13,031 bases of DNA from Paraprevotella sp. GTDB taxonomy: Bacteria > Bacteroidota > Bacteroidia > Bacteroidales > Bacteroidaceae. The translations under genes and the position numbers were made by a program. This document shows, piece by piece, positions 1-7,996 of the stretch (the first letter of the stretch is position 1; every line of letters starts with the position of its first letter). The DNA is taken from contig JAJPYK010000209.1 in NCBI GenBank assembly GCA_021205005.1, forward strand, positions 1 through 13,031, in the 5' to 3' direction. Below the pieces are notes generated by a model. The model was given only the letters and a program-made list of their open reading frames with translations. It made no database searches and was not told where the DNA came from.

Positions 1-1
1 C

Positions 2-1804
2 GGCCCCTGGGAATACTCGCCTTACAATCCGATCGTACATACGTACAACGACAGCGATCCCTGGTGGTCGAAAGGACACGGCACCTTGATCGACGATGCC
101 GACGGGCATTGGTGGATCGTCTACCACGCCTATGCACAAGGCTATCATACCTTGGGCCGCCAGACGTTGATAGATCCGGTGGAATGGACCTCGGACGGAT
201 GGTGCCGAATCCAAACCGATGCCCGCCCACTTCCGGTACAAGATCCGGAACGCCACGGCATGCGCCTCTCCGACGATTTCAAGGCCGATAGTCTCGGACT
301 GCAATGGACATCTTGGAAAGAGAACGCCACAAACCTGCTGTCTTTCGGGCCGAAAGGAATGGCCGTACCGGGAAAGGGGACCAGTCCCGCCGACGCCCGA
401 CTACTGTTGGTCACGGCTACGGACAAAAGCTATGAGCTGAAAGCCGAAATCACATTAGACAAAGGTAGCACGGGCGGCTTGATCCTGTTCTACAATGAAA
501 AGGCCTTTGCCGGCCTGACCTCGGACGGAAAGAATTTCACCCTATACAAGGATGGGGAGCATCATGAAACATTCCGCTCGTCTCTCAAACGCCATTTCCA
601 CGTCCGCCTGCTCAATCGTGCCAACCGGCTGACGGTGTCGGTAAGTCCGGACGGCCGCACATGGAACGAACTGGCTGCCGATATAGACGTCTCCGGCCTG
701 CATCATAACAATTACGGAGGGTTCTATGCCTTGCGCCCCGCACTCGTTTCGGCCGGCAAAGGCACGACCGTGTTCCGCAGTTTCGACTATCGCAACGCAG
801 TCCCGCAAGAAAAAGATATGGCGGCCTACCTCATGGTATACCATCAGGACGAAGACCACAGCCTGCACGCCGCCCTCAGTCGCGACGGCTACACCTTCAC
901 TGCGCTCAACCACGGAAAGCCCATCATTTCCGGCGACACCATAGCCGAACAAAAAGGCATCCGCGACCCGCACATCTATCGCGGTCAGGATGGAGGCTTC
1001 TATCTGGCCATGACCGATCTGCACATCTATGCCCAGCGCGAAGGTTACCGCAATACGGAATGGGAACGCGACGGAAAAACTTTCGGATGGGGCAACAACC
1101 GCGGACTGGTATTGATGAAATCGTTCGACCTCATTCATTGGACACGCACTCACATCCGCCTTGACAAATTGTCCAAAGAGTTCGAACAGATCGGCTGTGC
1201 CTGGGCGCCCGAGACTGTATATGACCCGCAGAGCGGACGCATGATGATCTATTTTACCATGCGCTTCGGCAACGAGCAGAACAGCCTGTACTACATGTAT
1301 GTCAACAACGACTTCAACCGTATCGAATCCACCCCGCAGATTCTTTTCGAATATCCGGTTCAAGACGTATCGGCCATCGACGGCGACATCACTCCCTTGT
1401 GGAACCCTGAAAAACAAAAGATGGAATACCGCCTGTTTTACGTCTCTCACGAAGGAGAATCCGGCATCAAGCAAGCCGTGTCCGATCGTATCGACGGAGG
1501 ATATGTGTATGACCCGCGCTGGTATGACTTCGAACCCGGAGCATGCGAAGCGCCCACGGTATGGAAACGTATCGGCGAACAAAAATGGGTATTGATGTAC
1601 GACATCTTCAGCATCCAGCCGCACAACTTCGGCTTTGCAGAGACCACAGATTTCGTACATTTCAAGAATCTCGGCCACCTGTCTGAAAAAGACTGCCCGA
1701 TGAAAGCCACCAACTTCGCTTCTCCCAAGCACGGTGCGGTGGTCCAACTGACGAGCGAAGAAGCCGACCGTTTAGAAAACTATTGGAACAACAAAGCCCG
1801 ATAA
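2..1804 (+). CDS. GH43 / beta-sandwich / GH43 two-catalytic-domain glycoside hydrolase (5' truncated)
   Basis: The frame is open from base 2, so the start lies outside the window; an ATG at 86 is internal. The first ~85 codons are the C-terminal end of a GH43 five-bladed propeller, including a GHGTL motif whose His in this family usually sits at the central calcium site. Bases ~260-800 encode a ~180-residue concanavalin-like sandwich of the type that follows GH43 xylosidases. From ~817 a second, complete GH43 propeller follows. Its RDPH motif (Asp at 965-967) fits the general base, IDGD (1379-1387) the pKa-modulating Asp, and CEAPT (Glu at 1547-1549) the general acid; a WAPE motif typical of the family is at ~1204. 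GH43 enzymes hydrolyse alpha-L-arabinofuranosides, beta-xylosides or related links; the substrate here cannot be read. It is probably exported, but the N-terminus is not visible. It ends in TAA and is followed by a terminator. Confidence 0.88.
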   Translation, partial: GPWEYSPYNPIVHTYNDSDPWWSKGHGTLIDDADGHWWIVYHAYAQGYHTLGRQTLIDPVEWTSDGWCRIQTDARPLPVQDPERHGMRLSDDFKADSLGLQWTSWKENATNLLSFGPKGMAVPGKGTSPADARLLLVTATDKSYELKAEITLDKGSTGGLILFYNEKAFAGLTSDGKNFTLYKDGEHHETFRSSLKRHFHVRLLNRANRLTVSVSPDGRTWNELAADIDVSGLHHNNYGGFYALRPALVSAGKGTTVFRSFDYRNAVPQEKDMAAYLMVYHQDEDHSLHAALSRDGYTFTALNHGKPIISGDTIAEQKGIRDPHIYRGQDGGFYLAMTDLHIYAQREGYRNTEWERDGKTFGWGNNRGLVLMKSFDLIHWTRTHIRLDKLSKEFEQIGCAWAPETVYDPQSGRMMIYFTMRFGNEQNSLYYMYVNNDFNRIESTPQILFEYPVQDVSAIDGDITPLWNPEKQKMEYRLFYVSHEGESGIKQAVSDRIDGGYVYDPRWYDFEPGACEAPTVWKRIGEQKWVLMYDIFSIQPHNFGFAETTDFVHFKNLGHLSEKDCPMKATNFASPKHGAVVQLTSEEADRLENYWNNKAR

Positions 1805-1843
1805 AGTCGTACACACCTCGCCGACACAGGTAGATGGAAGCAC

Positions 1844-1911
1844 ACGGAAGACCGATTCTGCGGCAGCCCCACAAACATCTGGCCCCGCAAGATCGGCCTT
1901 CGTCCGTTTTT
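1844..1911 (+). terminator. Rho-independent terminator after the GH43 gene
   Basis: Left arm 1844-1863 (ACGGA, CCGAT and TGCGG blocks) pairs with right arm 1885-1907 (CCGCA, ATCGG and TCCGT blocks) as a long imperfect GC-rich hairpin with a few bulges. A run of five T at 1907-1911 and a second T-rich stretch to ~1921 follow. It lies 40 bp after the GH43 stop and 100 bp before the lyase start, so the two genes probably have separate transcripts. I saw no clear TAnnTTTG promoter box in the rest of this gap. Confidence 0.75.
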
Positions 1912-2012
1912 AATTCTTTTTAACTCGATATGGACTGATCGTTCTTTCCGCTCGTTCGTATTAGATATAAATGGATCTGACCAAACCATCTAACCTAAAA
2001 GAATAAACGAAC

Positions 2013-3665
2013 ATGAGAAAGTTAAAAGAAAAGATCGGATGGCTGCTGACAATGTTCCTCACGGCATTCACAGCCCCGCAGCTACAGGCACAGGAAGAAG
2101 GATTACGCCTGCATCTCGATTTCGAGAATGTCACGGGGACGTCCGTACCGGATGCAGCGTCATCCGGCATCAAGGCATCACTGAAAAACTCGGCCAAAGT
2201 CGTCGAAATGGGGAAATACCATGTACTCGACTTGGGAAACAGCTCCGGCTATCTGGACCTGACAAGCCAGGCAGGAACGCTGTTCAAAGGATTGGATACG
2301 TACACCCTCTCCATGTATAACCGTGTGGACGAAACGGCCTCACTGACCGGGAACGGTTATTCCCTTTGGACATTCTCCACGTCCGAAGCTTGTACGGCTT
2401 CCGAAGGTAAGTATTCCGCCTATCGCCTCAACGTACAACGCTTTGCCAATTCCACCGGAGGATATGCAAGCGAAACGGGTTTTGAAGTAGGAACCGAATC
2501 CGAAAAAGGAAAATGGATACACGTATTATACAAGCAAAACGGAGCAAAAGGACAACTCTATCTCAACGGAGTGCTGAAGGGAGCCGGTAATGCCATGCCG
2601 CTGAACTCTGCCAACTTTACGTCGGACATCCCTTATTCCTGGATCGGACGTCCCGCATTCTCGGGTGACAGCTATTTAGCCCAAACGCTGGTCTGCGACA
2701 TCCGTTTATATGATAGGGAGTTGTCCGCGGCCGAGATTACGGCATTGGCCGCACAAACGGACGATCTGGACTATGAGTACCGCTACGGCACGACCGGAGA
2801 TTTCAGTACATTGCAACAGGAAATAGAGCAGGCGAAACAGATTTTAGGCGGGATTTCCCCGACGGATTACCCGCAAGCCGCGACCGACCAATACCGAGAT
2901 GTCATCAAACTGGCTCAGTCCATCCTGAAAGAGGGCCGGGCCAGCCAGACGCTCATAGACAAACAAATCGCCCAATTGCAGGAAGCACAGAAAACGTTCG
3001 AGCAAAGCCGGGGCTTTGTGTTTGACGAAGAAAGTGCGACATCGGGATATGATACCGACAGGGGGTTCAAACATCCGGGAGGACTGCATACGCAAGCAGA
3101 TTTCGATCGCATACGCAAGCAGTTGGATGAGCGCAACACCAAAGTAACGGCGGCCTACAACATCTTGCAAAACGCAGAGTATGCACAATCCAACTGCGCC
3201 ACATGGCCCGTGGTCACGATTATCCGGGGAGGCGGAGTCGGAGAGAATTATATCAATGCGGCACGAGGCGCCACCATCGCCTACCAGAACGGCCTGAGAT
3301 GGCAGATAGACGGTTCGAGGGAGCATGCCCAACATGCCGTGGACGTACTGATGTCGTGGGCACGCACCACAACCGGCATCGGCGGAGATTCCAACTACGC
3401 TCTGGCTGCCGGACTCTACGGATATGAATTTGCACAGGCCGCCGAATTGGTCCGCGATTACGACGGATGGAGCAAAGAAGACTTCGAAGAATTCAAACGA
3501 TGGATGATGAACGTATGGTATCCCTCATGTATCGGATTCTTGCGCGGACGCAACGGGACATGGGAAAATGCGGCCAATATCCCTGCTGCCGGCTACGGCA
3601 AACAAGGCCAACGACCGGGACACTATTGGTCTAACTGGGATTGTGCAACGTATTGGCGGTCATGA
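2013..3665 (+). CDS. Modular alginate-lyase-type polysaccharide lyase, N-terminal fragment (frameshifted gene)
   Basis: This is the 5' part of a ~1231-codon gene that continues in another frame to 5707. Residues 1-26 form a Sec signal peptide (basic start, hydrophobic core, cleavage after LQA). Residues ~31-248 are a LamG/concanavalin-like domain ending in the usual IRLYDRELSAAEI-type strand. Residues ~252-333 form a charged helical hairpin like a FIVAR linker. From residue 352 (base 3066) the alginate-lyase-type (PF05426-like) alpha/alpha toroid begins, with WEN and GHYWSNW motifs. The true frame is lost after codon 542 (TGG, 3636-3638); the last eight codons before TGA are out-of-frame sequence. 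These enzymes cleave uronic-acid polysaccharides by beta-elimination. The family could be PL38 or a relative, but I cannot assign it. The fragment alone lacks about half the catalytic domain and is probably inactive. Confidence 0.82.
   Translation: MRKLKEKIGWLLTMFLTAFTAPQLQAQEEGLRLHLDFENVTGTSVPDAASSGIKASLKNSAKVVEMGKYHVLDLGNSSGYLDLTSQAGTLFKGLDTYTLSMYNRVDETASLTGNGYSLWTFSTSEACTASEGKYSAYRLNVQRFANSTGGYASETGFEVGTESEKGKWIHVLYKQNGAKGQLYLNGVLKGAGNAMPLNSANFTSDIPYSWIGRPAFSGDSYLAQTLVCDIRLYDRELSAAEITALAAQTDDLDYEYRYGTTGDFSTLQQEIEQAKQILGGISPTDYPQAATDQYRDVIKLAQSILKEGRASQTLIDKQIAQLQEAQKTFEQSRGFVFDEESATSGYDTDRGFKHPGGLHTQADFDRIRKQLDERNTKVTAAYNILQNAEYAQSNCATWPVVTIIRGGGVGENYINAARGATIAYQNGLRWQIDGSREHAQHAVDVLMSWARTTTGIGGDSNYALAAGLYGYEFAQAAELVRDYDGWSKEDFEEFKRWMMNVWYPSCIGFLRGRNGTWENAANIPAAGYGKQGQRPGHYWSNWDCATYWRS
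3636..3641 (+). other. Frameshift site in the lyase gene (apparent loss of one G)
   Basis: Bases 3636-3640 read TGGGA. With one extra G the frame would read Trp-Gly-Leu-Cys-Asn and pass directly into the long downstream frame, giving continuous family-like sequence (HYWSNW then GLCNVL). The G-run at 3637-3639 is therefore probably one G short. There is no X-XXY-YYZ slippery heptamer, so programmed -1 frameshifting is unlikely. A true deletion and a homopolymer base-call error fit equally well. Confidence 0.85.
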
Positions 3666-5707
3666 GCATCGGCATATTATGCGATGACGTGTTCATCTAC
3701 AATCAAGGATTGTCTTTCTATAAGTACGATCAGGCGGGCACTTATACACCCAACCGTGGCGAAAGCATCGACAACGACGGACTTACGGACTTTCTCGGCA
3801 ATCTGGTCCCTGTCGTGGCCGACGACGACCGCGGAGCATACGGCCAACTCGGACAGATGCAAGAGAGCGGACGAGACCAGGGACATGCCACCATGGCCGC
3901 CGGACTGGCAGTAGACATCTGCCAAATCGCCTACAATCAGGGAGACGATCTGTATTCTTATATGGACAACCGGCTCGCAGCCGGACTGGAATTCATTGCC
4001 GCATATAATAACGGCGGAGTAGAAGCCGAGGATCTGCCGTGGACCACTTACCGGTACGCCGACTGCCGCACGGCATGGCACAATGCCTGGGTACAAACCG
4101 GTCCTAATCCCGGCGAGCGCGGGGCAGCCCGTCCTTATTGGGGAAGGGTCATCGGGCATTACGAAGGAGTGAAAGGCGTCAAGATGAAGTACAGCGAAAT
4201 GGCCTTGGAACAAATGGGTATCGACGGCGGAGGTCTGGGCGGTACAAGCGGCGGATATGACCATTTGGGTTATTCCGTTCTGACTTGTACGAGAGACGCC
4301 ATCACCCCCGACCAGGCCCCGACCTTGCTCACCCCGCTAATGGAATACAACGGCACAAGCGTGGAACACAATGAACTCGGAGGACTGCGCAATACCTATC
4401 TCATAGAACCGACCACGGCACTCCCCGCAGGTACGTTGGTCACCCTCAGTCCGCAACTTCCGAAGGGAACGGCAGACACGGGACAATGGAAATGGAATAC
4501 AGGAGAACACACGAAAGACCTCACCGTGGCCGCCAACCGGAGCAAGGTCTATCGTGTCACTTATACGAACGCCAACGGCGTGGAGAGTGAACAGGTATTC
4601 ACCCTGGCCGTAGAAGGAGATTGCGCAGAAAGCGAAGTGGAAACCTACATCACCACGAACGGCGTGCGGACAGCAGGCGATTCGGCTACTGTCATGTACG
4701 GCGATGCCGTAACACTCGAAATCTACGGACGTACCGGATGGGGATATTACAGTTGGGAGAACGGAGCCACCACGGCTACCGTCACGCTACCTGCCGTCAC
4801 CACCAGTCGCGACATTTCCGCTTTCTTCATCAGCCAGGGAGGGCGCAAAAACAAAGTGACCTTCCATCTCAACGTACAAAGCCAGCGCCCGGACTTCATC
4901 CTCAACGGGCAAACTTATACAGATTCACTCGTCGTCATCGCCGCTGCCGGTTCCGACGTCACGCTTGCCCCCACGCCCTCGGACGCACAGACCTACGGGA
5001 CATGGCAATGGAGCGACGGCTCCACAGCTTCATCGTTGACCTTGGAAAATCTGCAAACCTCAGGAGAATATACTGTGAGATATACCGTGGACGAAACGAC
5101 ATACAGTTGTACTTACAGAATCTACGTAAAAGATGAGAACTACCGTCTGCCGGAAGCCGGCGACTATTACATCCGTTACCTTCCGGACGACACGTACCTG
5201 ACCAATCTGAACGGAACCGGTACTTCTCCCGTATTCGCCGTTCGAAACGAGGCCTCTCCCTCCTCGCAGCAATGGCACATAGAAAACACATCGGGAGTGA
5301 GCACCTACTCCATCCAATCCCTACGGGACAGTACGGGACTGAACAAGGAAGGTACGCTCGTAGCCCGTCCCCTCAAGGCGTTCCGTTTCTCCGGCGTGGC
5401 GGGAAGCGATCGGCTCGCCATCCAGAAAAGTGTCACCTCAGGCCCCAAATATTGGTACGTGAAAGCGGACGGCAGCATTGACTTTGCGGCCACCGAAGAT
5501 GCCACGGACTATCCTTTCGAACTTATCGCCGTAGAAGGCGGAAACAGCATAAATCAGCCGACAGCAGACGGAAACAAAAAGATTACTGCCGTCACCTATT
5601 ATACTCCCGGCGGAATCCGCATGAACCATCCCAGCAGAGGCATTAATATCCGGCAAACCATATACGCCGACGGCGAGACGAAACAAGACAAGATCGTCAT
5701 ACGCTAA
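3641..5707 (+). CDS. Modular alginate-lyase-type polysaccharide lyase, C-terminal fragment with Ig-like, trefoil-like and sorting-tail domains
   Basis: This is the continuation of the gene starting at 2013. It has no start codon of its own in a credible context (TTG 3641; next ATG 3662) and no signal peptide. Bases ~3641-4330 complete the lyase toroid, with an ESGRDQGH motif at 3863-3886 characteristic of this enzyme group. Three Ig-like modules follow, marked by W-x-W-x-x-G-type strands at 4484, 4745 and 5000, so the period is ~86 residues. Bases ~5141-5545 look like a beta-trefoil (ricin-like) domain. The last ~50 residues (YYTPGGIR, then RGI, then KIVIR at the end) resemble the short C-terminal sorting tails of type IX secretion cargo. 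Repaired, the gene would encode a large surface or secreted lyase with several carbohydrate-binding or spacer modules. The type IX assignment is inference from the tail pattern only. Confidence 0.82.
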   Translation: MCNVLAVMSIGILCDDVFIYNQGLSFYKYDQAGTYTPNRGESIDNDGLTDFLGNLVPVVADDDRGAYGQLGQMQESGRDQGHATMAAGLAVDICQIAYNQGDDLYSYMDNRLAAGLEFIAAYNNGGVEAEDLPWTTYRYADCRTAWHNAWVQTGPNPGERGAARPYWGRVIGHYEGVKGVKMKYSEMALEQMGIDGGGLGGTSGGYDHLGYSVLTCTRDAITPDQAPTLLTPLMEYNGTSVEHNELGGLRNTYLIEPTTALPAGTLVTLSPQLPKGTADTGQWKWNTGEHTKDLTVAANRSKVYRVTYTNANGVESEQVFTLAVEGDCAESEVETYITTNGVRTAGDSATVMYGDAVTLEIYGRTGWGYYSWENGATTATVTLPAVTTSRDISAFFISQGGRKNKVTFHLNVQSQRPDFILNGQTYTDSLVVIAAAGSDVTLAPTPSDAQTYGTWQWSDGSTASSLTLENLQTSGEYTVRYTVDETTYSCTYRIYVKDENYRLPEAGDYYIRYLPDDTYLTNLNGTGTSPVFAVRNEASPSSQQWHIENTSGVSTYSIQSLRDSTGLNKEGTLVARPLKAFRFSGVAGSDRLAIQKSVTSGPKYWYVKADGSIDFAATEDATDYPFELIAVEGGNSINQPTADGNKKITAVTYYTPGGIRMNHPSRGINIRQTIYADGETKQDKIVIR

Positions 5708-5819
5708 AAACGCGGAGAATCGCCCCATAACAAGACGACGCAAGAATAAAGATCACTCCATTTAAGGTCGGAGATGCAAAAAAAGACGCCGACAACGGCT
5801 GCAAGTGAAATAAAAAAAT

Positions 5820-5827
5820 TATATTTG
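5820..5827 (+). promoter_or_regulatory. Bacteroidota-type -7 promoter box (TATATTTG)
   Basis: TATATTTG matches the TAnnTTTG -7 consensus used by the primary sigma factor of Bacteroidota. It ends 15 bases before the ATG at 5843, which implies a very short leader. No convincing TTG/TTTG -33 element is present at the expected distance. Its position supports 5843, rather than an upstream in-frame ATG at 5774, as the true start of the PorE-like gene. Confidence 0.6.
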
Positions 5828-5842
5828 CAACCCGAACGGAAT

Positions 5843-6112
5843 ATGAAAAAATGGATTTCTTTTTCTTGCGTCGTCCTTGTTTCGCTATGGCTGGCAGGCT
5901 GTAGCGCAGAGAGCAACGTCAAGAAAGGAGACAAGTTTTACTCCATAGGAGAATATTTCGAGGCGGCAGCGGAATACCGCAAGGCTTATATGCGCACCAA
6001 ACCCAAAGAACGGGCCAAACGGGGAGAGAGAGCTTACAAGGCCGCCGACTGCTTCCGACGCATCAACTACACGGCACGAGCCATCGGTTCGTACCAAAAC
6101 GCCGTACGATAG
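5843..6112 (+). CDS. PorE-like TPR/PD40/OmpA lipoprotein, N-terminal fragment ended by in-frame TAG
   Basis: The 89 residues begin with a lipoprotein signal peptide: basic MKK, a hydrophobic core and the lipobox LAGC, so the Cys should be lipidated by signal peptidase II processing. A TPR-type helical repeat follows (GDKFYSIGEYFEAAAEYRKA and a second repeat). An in-frame ATG at 5774 exists, but it would add 23 residues before the signal peptide and lies upstream of the -7 box, so 5843 is preferred. A TAG at 6110-6112 stops translation between TPR helices; the same frame continues with TPR sequence directly after it. The two pieces together give ~685 residues, about the size of PorE, the type IX secretion lipoprotein with the same TPR, propeller, regulatory and OmpA domain order. 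Alone this fragment would be a short outer-membrane lipoprotein stub. Confidence 0.8.
   Translation: MKKWISFSCVVLVSLWLAGCSAESNVKKGDKFYSIGEYFEAAAEYRKAYMRTKPKERAKRGERAYKAADCFRRINYTARAIGSYQNAVR
6110..6112 (+). other. In-frame amber (TAG) codon interrupting the PorE-like gene
   Basis: Reading is GCC GTA CGA TAG CTT TAC CCC GAC, i.e. Ala-Val-Arg-stop-Leu-Tyr-Pro-Asp. The frame is identical before and after, and protein-like TPR sequence (YPDSIVFFYLAEML) starts at once. One substitution from TAC, TAT, CAG, AAG or a similar codon explains it. TAG also ends the Lrp-type gene in this window, so it is used as a normal stop here and general reassignment is not supported. Confidence 0.9.
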
Positions 6113-6151
6113 CTTTACCCCGACAGCATCGTCTTCTTCTATCTGGCCGAG

Positions 6152-7900
6152 ATGCTGCGCAAAAACGGCGACTACAAGAAAGCCACAGAAAATTACGAGA
6201 CTTATCTCCAATATAAACCGGACGACGTATTGGCCCGCAACGGACTGCAGGGCTGTACGCTTTCGCCGCTATGGAAAAACCATCCCACCTTATATACGGT
6301 CAAGAAGGAAGCCCTGTTCAACGGCCGACGTACGGACTACTGTCCGATGCTGACCGGTGACGACATGGACATGCTCTATCTGACCTCCACTCGGCCACAG
6401 GCTACCGGAAACGATTTGAGCGGAATCACGGGAGTCAAAGCGGGCGATATATTCGTCTCCAAGAAGGACGAAAAGGGAAAATGGCAAGCCCCCGAGGCTT
6501 TGGAGTCTGAAGTCAACAGCGAATATGACGAGGGGGCATGCGCCTTCTCGCCGGACGGAAAGACGATGTACTTCACCCGCTGTACGTCCGATCCCGAGTA
6601 CCCACGCTACGCGCAAATCTACACTTCCGAACGGACGGACGCTTCATGGAGCACCCCCAAACTGCTGGAAATTTCCAAAGATACCTTATCTTCTTACGCC
6701 CATCCCACGGTATCGCCCGACGGACAGTGGCTGTATTTCGTGTCCGACATGCCGGGCGGCATGGGAGGACTTGACATCTGGCGCGTACAAATCGGCGATC
6801 ATGGGCTGGGAGGAGTGGACAACCTCGGCCCGCCCATCAACACACCGGGCAATGAGATGTTCCCATCTTTCCGACCGAACGGAGAACTTTATTTCTCATC
6901 CGACGGACATATCGGTATGGGAGGGCTCGACCTATTCTGCGCCAAACAGGACAGCACAGGCACGTGGAGCGTGGAAAACCTGAAATATCCCATGAATTCG
7001 TCCGGAGACGATTTCGGCATGACATTCGACGGACTGCATAACCGCGGATTTTTCAGCACGAACCGGGGAGATGCCCGCGGTTGGGACCACATCATGAGCT
7101 TTGAATGCCCGGAAGTGCTCATCACCGTAAAGGGATGGGTTTACGAGAAAGACGGATACGAACTGCCCAACGCCTTGGTCTATATGGTGGGAAACGACGG
7201 TACCAACCTGAAACTGAGCTTGAAAGGAGACGGCTCGTTCACGCAGGAAATCAAGCCGAACGTGGATTACGTCTTCCTGGGCACTTGCAAGGGCTTCCTG
7301 AACCACAAGGAGCAGTTGCGCGCCGACACCAGCAGCGTAAGCAAGGAATACGTCTTGCAATTCGAACTGCCGTCCATCACGGCTCCGGTGCTGGTAGACA
7401 ACGTGTTCTATGCTTTCGACAGTGCCGAACTGACCGATTCGTCCACACTCGCCTTGGATTCGCTCGTAACTCTGATGGAAGAAAACCCGAACATTACGAT
7501 CGAGCTCAGTTCACACTGCGACTATCGGGGCAACAACGCCTACAACATCCGGCTGTCGCAACGCCGTGCCGAATCCGTGGTGAAGTATCTGATCTCGCAC
7601 GGTGTGGCATCCGACCGCCTGACGCCTATCGGCTATGGAAAGAACCGCCCCAAAGTCATCCGGAAACGACTGACCGAACGTTACCCGTTCTTACATGAGA
7701 ACGATACGCTGACCGAGGCTTTCATCAAGAAGCTTCCGGCCGAGCAGCAGGAAATCTGCAATGCGCTGAACCGACGCACGGAGTTCCGCGTGCTGCGTAC
7801 CACGTACGGTCTCTTCGACGAGCCTGCCGACACGCCTAAAAACAACACGGAGGCGACGAAAGAGCAATCCACTTCCGACGCCTCTTCCTCCCCACACTGA
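6152..7900 (+). CDS. PorE-like TPR/PD40/OmpA lipoprotein, C-terminal fragment
   Basis: This is the same frame as the gene from 5843, with family-like coding from 6113 and the first ATG at 6152. In order: the end of the TPR domain (to ~6250); a PD40/WD40-like propeller (~6340-7090) with SPDG-x-x-LYF repeats and two MGGLDI/L motifs; a carboxypeptidase-regulatory-like beta domain (~7115-7330); and an OmpA peptidoglycan-binding domain (~7380-7810) with intact HCDYRG and LSQRRAESV motifs holding the Asp and Arg that bind diaminopimelate. A Thr/Ser/Asn/Glu-rich tail ends in TGA. PorE ties the type IX secretion machine to peptidoglycan from the outer membrane. A paralogous OmpA lipoprotein outside that system is also possible. 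Without the lipoprotein signal this piece would stay in the cytoplasm, so function depends on read-through or on the stop being an error. Confidence 0.85.
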   Translation: MLRKNGDYKKATENYETYLQYKPDDVLARNGLQGCTLSPLWKNHPTLYTVKKEALFNGRRTDYCPMLTGDDMDMLYLTSTRPQATGNDLSGITGVKAGDIFVSKKDEKGKWQAPEALESEVNSEYDEGACAFSPDGKTMYFTRCTSDPEYPRYAQIYTSERTDASWSTPKLLEISKDTLSSYAHPTVSPDGQWLYFVSDMPGGMGGLDIWRVQIGDHGLGGVDNLGPPINTPGNEMFPSFRPNGELYFSSDGHIGMGGLDLFCAKQDSTGTWSVENLKYPMNSSGDDFGMTFDGLHNRGFFSTNRGDARGWDHIMSFECPEVLITVKGWVYEKDGYELPNALVYMVGNDGTNLKLSLKGDGSFTQEIKPNVDYVFLGTCKGFLNHKEQLRADTSSVSKEYVLQFELPSITAPVLVDNVFYAFDSAELTDSSTLALDSLVTLMEENPNITIELSSHCDYRGNNAYNIRLSQRRAESVVKYLISHGVASDRLTPIGYGKNRPKVIRKRLTERYPFLHENDTLTEAFIKKLPAEQQEICNALNRRTEFRVLRTTYGLFDEPADTPKNNTEATKEQSTSDASSSPH

Positions 7901-7948
7901 CATACGGCCGGGGGGACAAGATTTACGTAAACAGAAAAACATCATTTT

Positions 7949-7996
7949 TCAATCTGCGGCAAACGAAAAATTTTTCTCCGCAGATTGATTTTTTTT
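7949..7996 (+). terminator. Rho-independent terminator after the PorE-like gene
   Basis: A perfect 11-bp inverted repeat, 7949-7959 (TCAATCTGCGG) and 7978-7988 (CCGCAGATTGA), is followed by eight T (7989-7996). The loop itself contains a palindrome, GAAAAATTTTTC (7965-7976), so a longer bipartite stem is possible. It starts 49 bp after the stop codon. A second CCGCAG copy at 8000-8005 could compete for the left arm. Confidence 0.82.

Noticed and set aside
542..1747. 401-codon open frame on the minus strand opposite the GH43 gene
   Set aside because: It lies fully antisense to clear GH43 sequence with catalytic motifs. Its translation shows no domain pattern, and long antisense frames are common in such coding sequence.
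3630..3665. Programmed -1 ribosomal frameshift in the lyase gene
   Set aside because: The needed shift is -1, but there is no slippery heptamer (the local sequence is AACTGGGATTG) and no obvious pseudoknot right after it.
5774..5842. Upstream ATG at 5774 as the start of the PorE-like lipoprotein
   Set aside because: It would place 23 extra residues before a well-formed lipoprotein signal peptide and lies upstream of the TATATTTG -7 box.
6110..6112. General reassignment of TAG to an amino acid
   Set aside because: TAG ends the Lrp-type gene at a sensible position, and the remaining genes use ordinary TAA or TGA stops, so a recoded code is not supported by this window.
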